DNA of 64,000 bases from Mycolicibacterium gadium (GCF_010728925.1 NZ_AP022608.1:5146001-5210000), one strand, 5' to 3'. Counted from the first letter of the stretch, positions 16,450 through 25,360 are shown. Notes: a model not told the origin generated them from the sequence alone. Numbers and translations are program-made.

Positions 16450-17802
16450 TTACGGCAGAACGGTTCTCATCAGCATGACGTTGTATGCCGACCACAGGGA
16501 CACGTTGTAGTACAGCTCTCGGCCCGTCGACCACGGATGCAGGAAAGGCGCGTAGATGCCGCCGGGGAACTGCATCGACGGAACCAGCACGCGCTCCGGG
16601 CTCCACGGCCCCTGCGGTGCGGGCGCCGTCCTCATCACCATGTCGTTGGCGCCGTTGCCGTACAGCACCAGGTATTGCCCGAGATGCTTGTTGAACTGCG
16701 CGGACATCTCGCTGACGGGTCCGGGGATCACCGGCGTCGCCGCCGCGGGATCGCCCGGCACCCACGAGTTGGAGGCCGAACTCCAGTACTCGTACCTGCG
16801 AAGGTCGGGCACGCTCTGGGGCAGCACCCGCGACATGTACGCCGCACCACCGCGCCCCGCCGGGGTGCCGAACGAGTAGAGGTAGGGATCGCCGGGGCCC
16901 GGCGTCAGGAACGCGCCCTGCTGGAAGTTCTCATTGCCCGCGACGTACCGGACCCGGTCGGTGCTGTTCGGCGATGCCGGGCGCACGGAGTCCGGATAGA
17001 CGCCCCAGTGCTCGCCGTTGTCCGGCGACACCGCGATGGCCGAGAAGTTCGTCGTCCAGCGACCGTCGCTGTCCCAATTCTTGATCGACATGAAGTTCAG
17101 GTACTGCTTGCCGCCGACTGCGATACCTGCGGTCGGGATGATGCCCTTCTCGGTCGGCGAGAACTTGATGCTGTTGATGATCTGCTTCGAAAGTCCTTGG
17201 GACCACAGGGGAGAACTCGAGGCCGACACCGTCTTGGACAGCACGCCGTCCCGGCTTCGGAACAGGGCGTTGTACCGCCACTGCTGGCCGCGCACACCGC
17301 AGTACCCATAGGTGTCGCCGAAGGCCATCAGCACCTCACCGCCACCGTTGTCCCACATGATGCCGAGGTCGGTGCCGGTGATGGCGAAGCGGTTGACGGT
17401 GTCGTTCGGGCTTTCCGGTCCGGTCACCCAGCCCACGAGCGACGTACCCGGTGGCGCCGGCGGCGGAGGAGGCGCCGGCGGCGCCACCGGGTTGGCATCG
17501 GGAACAGGCTGGGCGGCATCGGGCACCACCGCGGCTTGCTGGTCATACCGGGAGGCCCCTTGGACCTGCCCCAGACTCGGCAGTGCGGCGCCCTCATTGG
17601 CCCCGGTGGGCCGCTGGCCCCGAGGTCGACCGTCGCCCGGCAGGTCCGGAGTCTCGCCGGAGTTGGATGAGGCGGGAGGCTGGATAGCCGCGGCGGCACC
17701 GCTGCAGGGCTGGGCTAATGCGGTCGGTGCCACGCCGATGGCCACGGTGAGTACGGTCGCCGAAACCGCGGATATCGATGCGATGAGATGACGCGGCGAC
17801 AT
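16450..17802 (-). CDS. Secreted DUF4185 protein, probable endo-D-arabinanase (GH183 type)
   Basis: 450 residues from ATG 17802 with AAAGG upstream. It has a Sec signal peptide ending ALA-QP (about residue 31), a Pro/Ala-rich linker to about 122, then a beta-propeller-like DUF4185 domain: GIMWDNGGGEVLMAFGDTYG, NSIKFSPTEKG, GWVTGPESPNDTVNRF and PGGIYAPFLHPW. As I recall, DUF4185 proteins were recently assigned to glycoside hydrolase family 183 as endo-D-arabinanases acting on mycobacterial arabinogalactan or lipoarabinomannan. Catalytic acids cannot be pinned down by eye. It would act in the periplasm or outside the cell. Confidence 0.85.
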   Translation of the reverse strand: MSPRHLIASISAVSATVLTVAIGVAPTALAQPCSGAAAAIQPPASSNSGETPDLPGDGRPRGQRPTGANEGAALPSLGQVQGASRYDQQAAVVPDAAQPVPDANPVAPPAPPPPPAPPGTSLVGWVTGPESPNDTVNRFAITGTDLGIMWDNGGGEVLMAFGDTYGYCGVRGQQWRYNALFRSRDGVLSKTVSASSSPLWSQGLSKQIINSIKFSPTEKGIIPTAGIAVGGKQYLNFMSIKNWDSDGRWTTNFSAIAVSPDNGEHWGVYPDSVRPASPNSTDRVRYVAGNENFQQGAFLTPGPGDPYLYSFGTPAGRGGAAYMSRVLPQSVPDLRRYEYWSSASNSWVPGDPAAATPVIPGPVSEMSAQFNKHLGQYLVLYGNGANDMVMRTAPAPQGPWSPERVLVPSMQFPGGIYAPFLHPWSTGRELYYNVSLWSAYNVMLMRTVLP

Positions 17803-18131
17803 GTCACACCTTTCGTGGCACGACGTCGCGGTGACGTCATAATCGGCTTCCTGTGACGATAGTGACCAGTGGGATTTTTGTGACTAGTGCTACCCGGATG
17901 GATACCCTTCCGTGACCGTGTCGCAACCGATGGCCCGCGCAAGCCGGGTCGTCGTTCAGAACCGTTGCCGCTCAGGACATGTCATCGAGACTGCTTCGCT
18001 CACCAGCACCCGCAATTGCGCCGAACACCAAAAGGATTACCGCACAGGCGAATACGTCTTCGCCCCCGGGCGTGCTAGGCTCTACACGGGTGTCTGTCGA
18101 CATCCGTACACAATGAGAGAAGTAGAAAAGT
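17803..18131. other. Intergenic region upstream of cspA, no gene recognised
   Basis: 329 bases between the divergent DUF4185 gene and cspA. No open frame here looks like a protein. The last about 60 bases probably form the cspA leader, with GAGAGAAG as ribosome site at about 18113-18120. A promoter for each direction must lie here, but I cannot assign -10/-35 boxes with confidence. Confidence 0.5.
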
Positions 18132-18335
18132 ATGACGCAGGGAACTGTGAAGTGGTTCAACAGCGATAAGGGCTTCGGCTTTATTGCTCCGGATGGCGGA
18201 GCGGACGACGTTTTCGTTCACTTCAGCGAAATCCAGGGAAATGGATACAAGTCGCTCGAGGAGAACCAGCGTGTTGAGTTCACCGTCGAGCAGGGGACCA
18301 AGGGTCCCCAGGCAGTCGGTGTGTCCGCCGTTTAA
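18132..18335 (+). CDS. cspA: Cold shock protein CspA
   Basis: 67 residues. The sequence [20 protein letters not shown], with DVFVHFSEI, is the CSD nucleic-acid-binding fold carrying RNP1 (KGFGFI) and RNP2 (VFVHF). It binds single-stranded RNA and DNA and acts as an RNA chaperone in cold and in growth. GAGAGAAG lies just ahead of the ATG. A strong hairpin follows the stop, so it is probably monocistronic. Confidence 0.97.
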   Translation: MTQGTVKWFNSDKGFGFIAPDGGADDVFVHFSEIQGNGYKSLEENQRVEFTVEQGTKGPQAVGVSAV

Positions 18336-18348
18336 CCTGATCTTGGTC

Positions 18349-18384
18349 GTGTGGGCTGGTGGGGACGTACCCGCCAGCCCACAC
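18349..18384 (+). terminator. Hairpin terminator after cspA
   Basis: GTGTGGGCTGG (18349-18359) pairs perfectly with CCAGCCCACAC (18374-18384) over 11 bp, and the loop can add a few G-C pairs. It begins 14 bases after the cspA stop. There is no U-tract, as is common for mycobacterial terminators. Confidence 0.8.
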
Positions 18385-18576
18385 CGCTATCTACGGACTT
18401 TGCGGTCGTCGGCGAAGGCGGATCACCGGTTTTATCGATGATCGGGTAAATTGGGTGTCAGGCCTTTCGCCTCAGCATTCTTCTGATGTCGCTCTCGCGA
18501 TCAGCCTGCGGACGGATCTCCGTTCGCCCACTTCGTATGTATGGGCTCGCACCCGTATGTTTTAAGGACGTGTTCT

Positions 18577-18717
18577 ATGGAATCGTCAGATCTGTTTTCA
18601 CACCCCCATCAGCCGCACGTCGCCGACAAGCGCACGAGCTCCACGGAGCCCACACAGAATCCCACCTTCTCGGACAGCGACCAAAAGAAGTCATCTTCCG
18701 CTAAGCCCTTGTCGTGA
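18577..18717 (+). CDS. 46-residue micro-ORF coupled to DUF5994 gene
   Basis: ATG at 18577 opens a 46-residue polar peptide beginning MESSDLFSHPHQPHVADK and ending KKSSSAKPLS. Its TGA overlaps the GTG start of the next gene (GTGA at 18714-18717), a classic translational-coupling arrangement. It has no signal or TM segment. Sequence upstream (GGACGTGTTCT) holds only a weak ribosome site. I do not recognise the peptide. It could be a real small protein or a leader ORF controlling the downstream gene. Confidence 0.6.
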   Translation: MESSDLFSHPHQPHVADKRTSSTEPTQNPTFSDSDQKKSSSAKPLS

Positions 18718-19268
18718 ACGGCCTGTCGGGGACGCGCCGGTTGGCCCGCCCCGTTCGCCTTCTGCTCGCACCCCAACTGGGCTCCGACATCGACGGGGCG
18801 TGGTGGCCGCATACCGCCTCGGTGGGCGCGGAGCTTCCTGAACTCATCGAACGTTTGCATGCGCCACTGGGGGAAATCGTCGACATCGCCATCAACTGGT
18901 CGCCCACCGAGGGCCCGGTCGATTTCGACTCGATCATCAGCGGCGCCAGAACGGTTGACAGCCCAGGCCCCCGGCGCCCTCGCCTGATGAAGGTCGAGGG
19001 GCGCGGTACCTGCGCGAATCTACTTGTGGTGCCCTACATGACGTCGGCGAATCTCGGCACGATGGTCATGCGCTGTGCGGCGGGTCTACCCGCCGTGCAC
19101 GCGGATCGCGGCAGTCAGCTGTGGGAGACCGCGCGCACCGTGATGAGCGTCGCGCGAGGCGAGAGTGCGATCTGGGCCGGCCGGCTGCGCAACCCTCAGT
19201 CCTCCAAGGCCCGCCCCACGATCAACGAGTCCGGTTCGCCGACGACTTCGTCGTCTTTGTCGTCGTAG
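18714..19268 (+). CDS. DUF5994 family protein
   Basis: 184 residues from GTG 18714. The sequence RLARPVRLLLAPQLGSDIDGAWWPHTASVGAELPELIERL and INWSPTEGPVDFDSI is typical of the mycobacterial DUF5994 family: small cytosolic proteins of unknown role. A further conserved LLVVPYMTSANLGTMVMRCAAGL block follows. The Ser/Thr-rich C-terminus (from about 19196) lies antisense to the ppk2 C-terminus, a 73-base convergent overlap, so the true family domain probably ends before it. It is coupled to the micro-ORF upstream. Confidence 0.75.
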   Translation: MNGLSGTRRLARPVRLLLAPQLGSDIDGAWWPHTASVGAELPELIERLHAPLGEIVDIAINWSPTEGPVDFDSIISGARTVDSPGPRRPRLMKVEGRGTCANLLVVPYMTSANLGTMVMRCAAGLPAVHADRGSQLWETARTVMSVARGESAIWAGRLRNPQSSKARPTINESGSPTTSSSLSS

Positions 19269-20074
19269 TCGAACTTCGCGAGGAGATGGCGCATTGCGTT
19301 GATGCGGGCGCGCTTCTTGTCGTTGCTCTTCACGACGATCCATGGCGCGTAGTCGGTGTCGGTTGCGGCGAACATCTCCTGCTTGGCCTGCGTGTACTGC
19401 TCCCACTTGTCGATCGACTCCATGTCCATCGGCGAGAACTTCCAGTTGCGTACGGGATCGACCAGACGGATCGCGAACCGGGTGCGCTGCTCGGCAGGTG
19501 ACACCGAGAACCAGAACTTGGTGAGGTCCAGGCCCTGGCTGACGAGCATGTCTTCGAACATCGGTGCCTGCCTTAAGAATTCGGCGTGCTCCTCCGGGGT
19601 GCAGAACCCCATCACCTTTTCGACGCCGGCGCGGTTGTACCACGACCGGTCGAACAGGACCATCTCCCCGGCCGTCGGCAGATGCCTCACGTAGCGCTGG
19701 AAATACCATTGCGCCTTCTCGAGGTCGGTGGGTTTCTCCAGCGCCACCACCCGCGCGCCGCGAGGGTTGAGATGCTCCATGAACCGCTTGATGGTGCCGC
19801 CTTTGCCGGCGGCATCGCGGCCTTCGAAGACGATGACGTGCCGAGCCCCGGTGCGTTTGCTCCAGTTCTGCAGCTTGAGCAGCTCGATCTGTAGCCGCCG
19901 CTTCACGCGTTCGTACTCAGCGCGGGGCAGCCGGGAGTCGTAGGGATATCGCTCGCGCCACGTGTCGATGTAGTTGCCATCTTCGTCGAGCAGGACGGGG
20001 TCGTCGTCGTCCTCGTCGTTGACCGTATAGCCGTGTGTGCTTGTCGAGAGTGCCTCGAGATCGATCTCGGTCAT
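19196..20074 (-). CDS. ppk2: Polyphosphate kinase 2
   Basis: 292 residues from ATG 20074 (MTEIDLEAL). It carries the PPK2 signatures: Walker A in VIFEGRDAAGKGGTIKRF, the lid-module Arg residues in WYFQRYVRHLP, Walker B in EMVLFDRSWYNRAGVEKVMGF, and KFWFSVSPAEQRTRF. PPK2 uses polyphosphate to phosphorylate nucleoside mono- or diphosphates, or the reverse. This links phosphate storage to nucleotide pools, which is of interest next to phoD-type phosphate scavenging 16 kb away. The longer frame to 20146 adds an unconserved extension. Confidence 0.95.
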   Translation of the reverse strand: MTEIDLEALSTSTHGYTVNDEDDDDPVLLDEDGNYIDTWRERYPYDSRLPRAEYERVKRRLQIELLKLQNWSKRTGARHVIVFEGRDAAGKGGTIKRFMEHLNPRGARVVALEKPTDLEKAQWYFQRYVRHLPTAGEMVLFDRSWYNRAGVEKVMGFCTPEEHAEFLRQAPMFEDMLVSQGLDLTKFWFSVSPAEQRTRFAIRLVDPVRNWKFSPMDMESIDKWEQYTQAKQEMFAATDTDYAPWIVVKSNDKKRARINAMRHLLAKFDYDDKDDEVVGEPDSLIVGRALED

Positions 20075-20212
20075 GGTTTCAACGCTAGGGCAGTTGCCGC
20101 TAATGTTGGATTCGAGCGCATGCAAAAAGTCGCTGCGCCGACGCATATTCGGTCGTAAATTGGGGAAATCTCGACCAGGTCAGCTAGCGCAGTGAAGGAA
20201 CTTTGGTGACCC

Positions 20213-21463
20213 ATGGCGAGTAAGACCACCGGCGACGGTCTGCCCGATGTCGTCGTCACAGCGGTGGCGTCGAGCAATGCCTTGGCGACCAACGCCGAAG
20301 AAACCTGGCAGCAGTTGCTGGAGGGGCAGAGCGGAATTCGCCGCCTCGAGAAGCCGTTCGTCGATGAATACAACTTCCCCGTCCGCATCGGAGGTGAACT
20401 CCGAGAGGAATTCGACCAGTACCTCGACCGGGTCGAGCTCCGTCGGCTGTCCTACATGCAGAAGATGTCGCGGGTGCTCGGCCGACGCCTGTGGGAGACA
20501 GCCGGATCGCCCGAAGTCGACACCCGTCGCCTCCTCGTGTCGATCGGCCTCGCGCTCGCCAGCACCGAGGCGATGATCCGGCTCTACGACGACTTCCAGG
20601 AACGTGGCATGCGCGCGGCCAACCCGTTGGCTGTGCAGATGCACATGCCGAACGCGCCGGCCGCCTCGGTCGGCTTGGACTTGAAGGCCAGAGGGGGCAT
20701 CACGTCCCCGGTGTTGGCAGACGCCTCGGGCGCGGCCGCCATCGCCGAAGCCTGGCAGGGCATCATCCTGGGCGAGGCCGATATCGCGATCTGCGGCGGC
20801 GTCGAGAACTGCATCGAAGCCGTGCCCGTCGCGGCATTCAACAACCTCGGGTGGTTGTCGACCAATGACGACGACCCGGCGGGTGCGTGCCGTCCGTTCG
20901 ACACCGACCGCGATGGCATGGTGCTCGGCGAGGGCGCTGCGCTGATGCTCATCGAAACCGAGGAACACGCCAAGGCGCGAGGGGCTCCGATCCTCGCTCG
21001 ACTGATGGGCGCGGCCATCACGTCGGACGGCTACGACGTCGTGGACCCCGACCCGACCGGTGAGCGGGCCGGCGACGCGATCAGCCGGGCGATTCACCTG
21101 GCGGGCCTCACGGCGACCGACATCGACCACGTCAACGCCCACGCCACCGGCACCAAACTCGGGGATCTTGCCGAAGCCCACGCGATCCGGCGCGCACTGG
21201 GCGACCATTCGGCGGCGGTATATGCGCCCAAGGCGGCGCTGGGTCATTCGTTGGGCGCCGCAGGAGCCGTGGAGGCGGTGCTGACGGTGCAGGCGCTGCG
21301 CGACGGCGTCATTCCGGCGACGCGCAACCTGAAGTCCCTCGATCCCGAGATCGACCTCGATGTGGTGGTGGACCGGCCTCGGCCCGGCGACTATCGGTAC
21401 GCGGTGTCGAATTCCTTCGGGCTGGGCGGCAACAACGTCGTGCTGGCCTTCGGCGCGCCCTGA
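20213..21463 (+). CDS. KasB-like beta-ketoacyl-ACP synthase lacking the catalytic cysteine
   Basis: 416 residues. It is collinear with mycobacterial KasA/KasB over its whole length, including RRLWETAGSPEVDTRRLLVS, IETEEHAKARGAPILARLMGA, DIDHVNAHATGT and YAPKAALGHSLGAAGAVE. The catalytic His310, Lys340 and His345 positions are kept. At the nucleophile, KasB reads VSACASG whereas this protein reads VLADASG, so the Cys is Asp170. In the C-terminal loop the usual GGHN reads GGNN. It cannot form an acyl-thioester the normal way. It may be a decarboxylase, a chain-length-factor-like partner or a regulatory subunit of FAS-II. It lies head-on to the mycolate methyltransferases. Confidence 0.9.
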   Translation: MASKTTGDGLPDVVVTAVASSNALATNAEETWQQLLEGQSGIRRLEKPFVDEYNFPVRIGGELREEFDQYLDRVELRRLSYMQKMSRVLGRRLWETAGSPEVDTRRLLVSIGLALASTEAMIRLYDDFQERGMRAANPLAVQMHMPNAPAASVGLDLKARGGITSPVLADASGAAAIAEAWQGIILGEADIAICGGVENCIEAVPVAAFNNLGWLSTNDDDPAGACRPFDTDRDGMVLGEGAALMLIETEEHAKARGAPILARLMGAAITSDGYDVVDPDPTGERAGDAISRAIHLAGLTATDIDHVNAHATGTKLGDLAEAHAIRRALGDHSAAVYAPKAALGHSLGAAGAVEAVLTVQALRDGVIPATRNLKSLDPEIDLDVVVDRPRPGDYRYAVSNSFGLGGNNVVLAFGAP

Positions 21464-22348
21464 TCAGCCCTTGACCAGGGTGAACTGGCCGAGTTCGCTG
21501 ATGCCGCGCTCGAAGAAGTCCGCGCACCCGGTCAGGTACTTCATGTAGCGCTCGTAGACCTCTTCGGAGGTGGCGGCGACAGCCTCGTCGTGTGCGGCTT
21601 CGAGATTGTCGGCCCACGTTCGCAGGGTGCGGACGTAGTGCGGATTCAGGGTCTCGAAGTGGTGCATCGAGAAGCCGGCCTTGTCGGAAAGCCCGATGAT
21701 GTCCTCGTCGCATGGGATGGAACCGCCGGGGAAGATCTCCTTGGCGATGAACCGCATGAACTTCAGGTCCGACATGACGATGGGAATGCCCAGGTCGGGC
21801 CAGCGCTTGAGCGGATGCCCCATGATCGTCTGCAGGACCAGGCGGCCACCTTCGGGAAGGATGCGGTTGCACGTTTCGAAGAAGGGGAAGTACCGCTCCT
21901 TGGGGAATGCCTCGAACGCCTCGATGCTGACGATGCGGTCGACGGGTTCGTCGAACTCCTCCCAGCCGTGTAGCTCGACGCGGGTGCTGCGGTCGGTGTC
22001 GAGCGACTTGAAGAGCTGCCGGCAGTAGCGGTGCTGGTTCTTGCTCAGGGTCAGGCCGACGACGTTGACGTCGTAGCGCTCGACGGCGCGCTGCATTACC
22101 GAGCCCCAGCCGCAGCCGACATCGAGCAACGTCATGCCCGGCTGTAGATCCAGCTTGCCGAGTGCCAGATCGATTTTGGCTAACTGCGCTTCCCCGAGCG
22201 TCATGTCATCACGCTCGAAGAACGCGCAACTGTACGTTCGCGAGGAATCCTGGAAGAGACCGAAGAACTCGTCCGAGAGATCGTAATGGGCCTGGATCTC
22301 TTCGAAGTGAGGCCGCATATCGGTTGGTCCGGACTCGATGTCAGTCAT
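21464..22348 (-). CDS. Mycolic acid methyltransferase, UmaA/MmaA1-like
   Basis: 294 residues. The family hallmarks are HYDLSDEFFGLFQDSSRTYSCAFFE, the SAM site LLDVGCGWGS, VNVVGLTLSKNQ and the C-terminal [12 protein letters not shown]. The active-site segment reads SIEAFEAFPKERY where cyclopropane synthases read GAFEHFG. As I recall, this His-to-Ala change is shared by UmaA and MmaA1, which make trans or branched modifications rather than cis-cyclopropanes. It acts on double bonds of meromycolyl-ACP in the cytosol. It is followed tail-to-tail by the KasB-like gene with no gap and preceded by a second methyltransferase on the same strand. Confidence 0.9.
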   Translation of the reverse strand: MTDIESGPTDMRPHFEEIQAHYDLSDEFFGLFQDSSRTYSCAFFERDDMTLGEAQLAKIDLALGKLDLQPGMTLLDVGCGWGSVMQRAVERYDVNVVGLTLSKNQHRYCRQLFKSLDTDRSTRVELHGWEEFDEPVDRIVSIEAFEAFPKERYFPFFETCNRILPEGGRLVLQTIMGHPLKRWPDLGIPIVMSDLKFMRFIAKEIFPGGSIPCDEDIIGLSDKAGFSMHHFETLNPHYVRTLRTWADNLEAAHDEAVAATSEEVYERYMKYLTGCADFFERGISELGQFTLVKG

Positions 22349-22392
22349 TGTCGATGACCCTACTAAATAGACTCAAATGATTACGAGACGAA

Positions 22393-23331
22393 TCACGCCT
22401 TCTCGCAGGTGAACTGACACACATCGGTGTAGCCGTTGCGGAAAAGGTCGGCGCAGCCGGTCAGGTACTTCAAGAACCGCTCGTAGACCTCGTCGGACGT
22501 GACCGCGATGGCCTCGTCTTTCTTGGCCTCGAGATTTGCCGCCCACGTGTCCAGTGTTCGGACGTAATGCGGTTGCAGGTGTTGCTCGCGTGTCACGTTG
22601 AAGCCGGCGCCGACTGCGTGCTTCTTGACCATCGACGCCAGGGGCAGACGACCGCCGGGGTAGATCTCGTCCATGATGAACTTGATGAAGCGGACGTTCG
22701 ACATGGTCAGCGGCAGTCCCTTGGCTTTGATCTCCTCGTCCTCGGGGATGATGATCGTGTGCAGCAGCATGACGCCGTCTTCGGGTAGGCAGTTGAAGGT
22801 CTTCTTGAAGTAGTCGTCGTACTTGTTGAAGCCGAAGTGCTCGAACGCGCCGATGGACACGATTCGGTCGACGGGCTCGTCGAAGTCCTCCCACGGCTGC
22901 AGACGGACCTCCATGTTGCGCTTGCTCTTGGAGTTGGCGAACCAGTGGTCCTCGATGTGCTGTTTCTGGTTCTCCGACAGCGTCAGACCGATGACGTTGA
23001 CGTCGTATTTGTCGACGGCCCGCATGATCGTCGAGCCCCAGCCGCAGCCGATGTCGAGCAGCGTCATGCCTGGCTGTAGGCCCAACTTGCCCAAGGAAAG
23101 ATCGACCTTGGCCATCTGCGCCTCTTCGAGGGACATGTCTTCGCGCTCGAAGTACGCGCAGCTATAGGTCTGGGTGGGGTCCTGCCACAGCTTGAAGAAG
23201 TCGTTGGAGATGTCGTAGTGGAACTGGACTTCCTTCTTGTCCGAACCACGGGTCTGGCCCGCCGACTCGGAAAGCCACTTGGACTTCGGGTCGGGCGTAC
23301 TCACCTGGGATTTTTCCGTTGAACTAGCCAC
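22393..23331 (-). CDS. Cyclopropane mycolic acid synthase, CmaA2/PcaA-like
   Basis: 312 residues from GTG 23331, which has AGGAG 5 bases upstream. An in-frame GTG at 23346 is possible but lies before that site. Motifs are [25 protein letters not shown], the SAM loop [18 protein letters not shown] and the active-site [17 protein letters not shown] with the His kept. It should transfer a methylene from SAM across a cis double bond of meromycolic chains. It has an N-terminal Ser/Lys-rich extension of about 35 residues. It is likely cotranscribed with the UmaA/MmaA1-like paralogue 44 bases downstream. Confidence 0.92.
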   Translation of the reverse strand: MASSTEKSQVSTPDPKSKWLSESAGQTRGSDKKEVQFHYDISNDFFKLWQDPTQTYSCAYFEREDMSLEEAQMAKVDLSLGKLGLQPGMTLLDIGCGWGSTIMRAVDKYDVNVIGLTLSENQKQHIEDHWFANSKSKRNMEVRLQPWEDFDEPVDRIVSIGAFEHFGFNKYDDYFKKTFNCLPEDGVMLLHTIIIPEDEEIKAKGLPLTMSNVRFIKFIMDEIYPGGRLPLASMVKKHAVGAGFNVTREQHLQPHYVRTLDTWAANLEAKKDEAIAVTSDEVYERFLKYLTGCADLFRNGYTDVCQFTCEKA

Positions 23332-23683
23332 CGCGACTCCTGTCACACTCTTGTACGGTTTCCGACTCGAACGTCGACATGGAGGTGTTCCCCAACAGGG
23401 CCGACGTTATGCCTCTGAATTTGTGGAGTACCACGCGGGGGTGCACCACCCGGCTGGTGTCATTGCAGGTGGGCGGCTATCAATTCGCAATGCACCTCGA
23501 CCCTTTGTAGACTCGGCCACTGAAGCAAATCGCTTGTGCTGCTTTGTTTTCAGTGGCCGCAATGATGGTGCCACAATCTGCCCGCTGTGGGGAGCGGGTT
23601 AAGGAAGAGCGCGGCGCGGGAACTCGTTTGAGCGCAGCGGATCGACCTGCAAATTTGCGTACCGAAAGGACGGAAGGATTCAT

Positions 23684-25231
23684 ATGGGTTCCCCGAACGG
23701 CGGCACTCGCGTGGGTACGCAATTCGGACCGTATGAGCTTCAAGCGCTGATCGGCGAAGGCGGCATGGGCGAGGTGTACCGCGCCTACGACACCGTCAGG
23801 GAACGCCTGGTGGCCATCAAGGTGCTGCGCACGGAGGTAGCGGCAGACCAGGGCTTCCAGCAGCGGTTTCGCCGCGAGTCCCGCGTCGCCGCGCGGCTGC
23901 AGGAACCGCACGTCATCCCGGTGCACGACTTCGGCGATATCGACGGCGTCCTCTACATCGACATGCGCCTCGTCGAGGGCGCCAGCCTGAAGGACGAGTT
24001 ACGGGTCAAGGGCGCGCTTCCGCCGACTCGCGCGGTGTCGATCATCAGCCAGGTGGCGGCGGCCCTGGACGCGGCGCACGGCAGCGGGCTGGTGCACCGC
24101 GACATCAAGCCGGAGAACGTGTTGCTGACGCCCGACGACTTCGCCTATCTGGTCGACTTCGGCATCGCGCACGGTGGCGGCGAGGCGAACGTGACGAGCA
24201 CCGGGCTGGTCATCGGGTCGTGCGCCTACATGGCGGCGGAGCGGTTCAGCGGCGGCCGCGGTGGGCCCGCCGCGGACGTGTACTCGTTGACCTGCCTGCT
24301 CTACGAGTGCCTGACCGGCCGCGCTCCGTTCGAGGCGGGCGATGTGCGGCAGATGATGGGTGCGCACATGTTCTCGCCGCCGCCGCGGCCCAGCATCATG
24401 CGCAGGGGCATCAACCGCGCGTTCGACGACGTCGTCGCGAAGGGCATGGCGAAGCAGCCGAACGACCGGTACACGACGGCTGGTGAGCTGGCCAAAGCGG
24501 CTGCAGCGGCGATGACGGATTCGACGGCGGCGCCAGTACCTGTGCCACCTCCGCCGAGCAATACCAGGCAGTTCTCGGCCCTCGACCCGAACCCGGCACG
24601 GACGGGCTACCAGCAGCCGCACGGCCCGGTCCCGCCAGCGGTCCCACCGGTCAAGAAGTCGCGGTTCAGCCCGGCGCAGGTGGCGCTGGTGGCAGCGACG
24701 ATAGCGATGTTCACCGTGGCCGTGGTGCTCGCGGCGGTGCTGGTTTTCAGCGATCGCGGCGGCGAGTCGGCACCGCAGACCAAGCTCGCACTGCCGACGC
24801 CCTCGACGACGACGGTCACGACCACGCCGACGGACGAGGAGTCGCCGTCGACCACGAGCACCACTCCCACCACGACGTCGGCCAGATCTGAACCGATTTC
24901 GGGGGTGTCTGGAACGGACGCGCAGGGGTTCGTCGGCCATACCGCGCGCTGCGACGCGGGCAGCACGCCTGCTGCGGCGATCAGAACGGCGAATTCCATT
25001 GCGGTCGTGTGTGAGTCGGCGCCGGGTACGTACTACTACCGGGGTGAGCGGCTGCGCGACGGAGCCAATCTGCAACTGTCGAACGCGGTTCCGTCGGGCG
25101 GTGGGTTCACTGCGGTCAACCCCGCCGACGGCGCCCGCTACGAGGTGCAGCCCGACATGCTGACCATTCTCAGCAGAAGCGGCGTGGATTCGGCGGAGCC
25201 CGCGCTGGAGTACGGCTCCGATCAGCGGTGA
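23684..25231 (+). CDS. Receptor-type Ser/Thr protein kinase, PknE-like
   Basis: 515 residues from ATG 23684 with GGAAGGA upstream. The kinase domain (about 15-275) shows [14 protein letters not shown]46, [19 protein letters not shown] and YMAAERF. The last is usually APE, so Pro185 is replaced by Ala in the activation segment. A Pro-rich linker leads to one TM helix (about 331-355). The ectodomain (356-515) starts Thr/Ser/Pro-rich and ends in a small domain with two Cys ([20 protein letters not shown]). Ligand unknown. It ends inside an intergenic palindromic hairpin. Confidence 0.92.
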   Translation: MGSPNGGTRVGTQFGPYELQALIGEGGMGEVYRAYDTVRERLVAIKVLRTEVAADQGFQQRFRRESRVAARLQEPHVIPVHDFGDIDGVLYIDMRLVEGASLKDELRVKGALPPTRAVSIISQVAAALDAAHGSGLVHRDIKPENVLLTPDDFAYLVDFGIAHGGGEANVTSTGLVIGSCAYMAAERFSGGRGGPAADVYSLTCLLYECLTGRAPFEAGDVRQMMGAHMFSPPPRPSIMRRGINRAFDDVVAKGMAKQPNDRYTTAGELAKAAAAAMTDSTAAPVPVPPPPSNTRQFSALDPNPARTGYQQPHGPVPPAVPPVKKSRFSPAQVALVAATIAMFTVAVVLAAVLVFSDRGGESAPQTKLALPTPSTTTVTTTPTDEESPSTTSTTPTTTSARSEPISGVSGTDAQGFVGHTARCDAGSTPAAAIRTANSIAVVCESAPGTYYYRGERLRDGANLQLSNAVPSGGGFTAVNPADGARYEVQPDMLTILSRSGVDSAEPALEYGSDQR

Positions 25232-25278
25232 TTTGGGTGCGCCAACACTCGCTCAGCGATCGTCAGCGCACCCAAATC
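25230..25278. terminator. Intergenic palindromic hairpin, same family as the one split by the IS
   Basis: Arms GATTTGGGTGCGC (25230-25242) and GCGCACCCAAATC (25266-25278) pair over 13 bp around a 23-nt loop. Read on the minus strand the loop starts TGACGATCGC and ends AGCGAGTGTTG. This matches the reconstructed loop of the phoD hairpin (TAACGATCGC ... AGCGACTGTTT) at 18 of 23 positions. It overlaps the kinase stop codon and probably ends that transcript. Confidence 0.8.
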
Positions 25279-25360
25279 GCACGGATTACGGCCGCATCCG
25301 CGTCGTTTGATGGATAGGCTCACGGCGTCAGGGGTCACATCGCGGATCGGGGACTCGACC

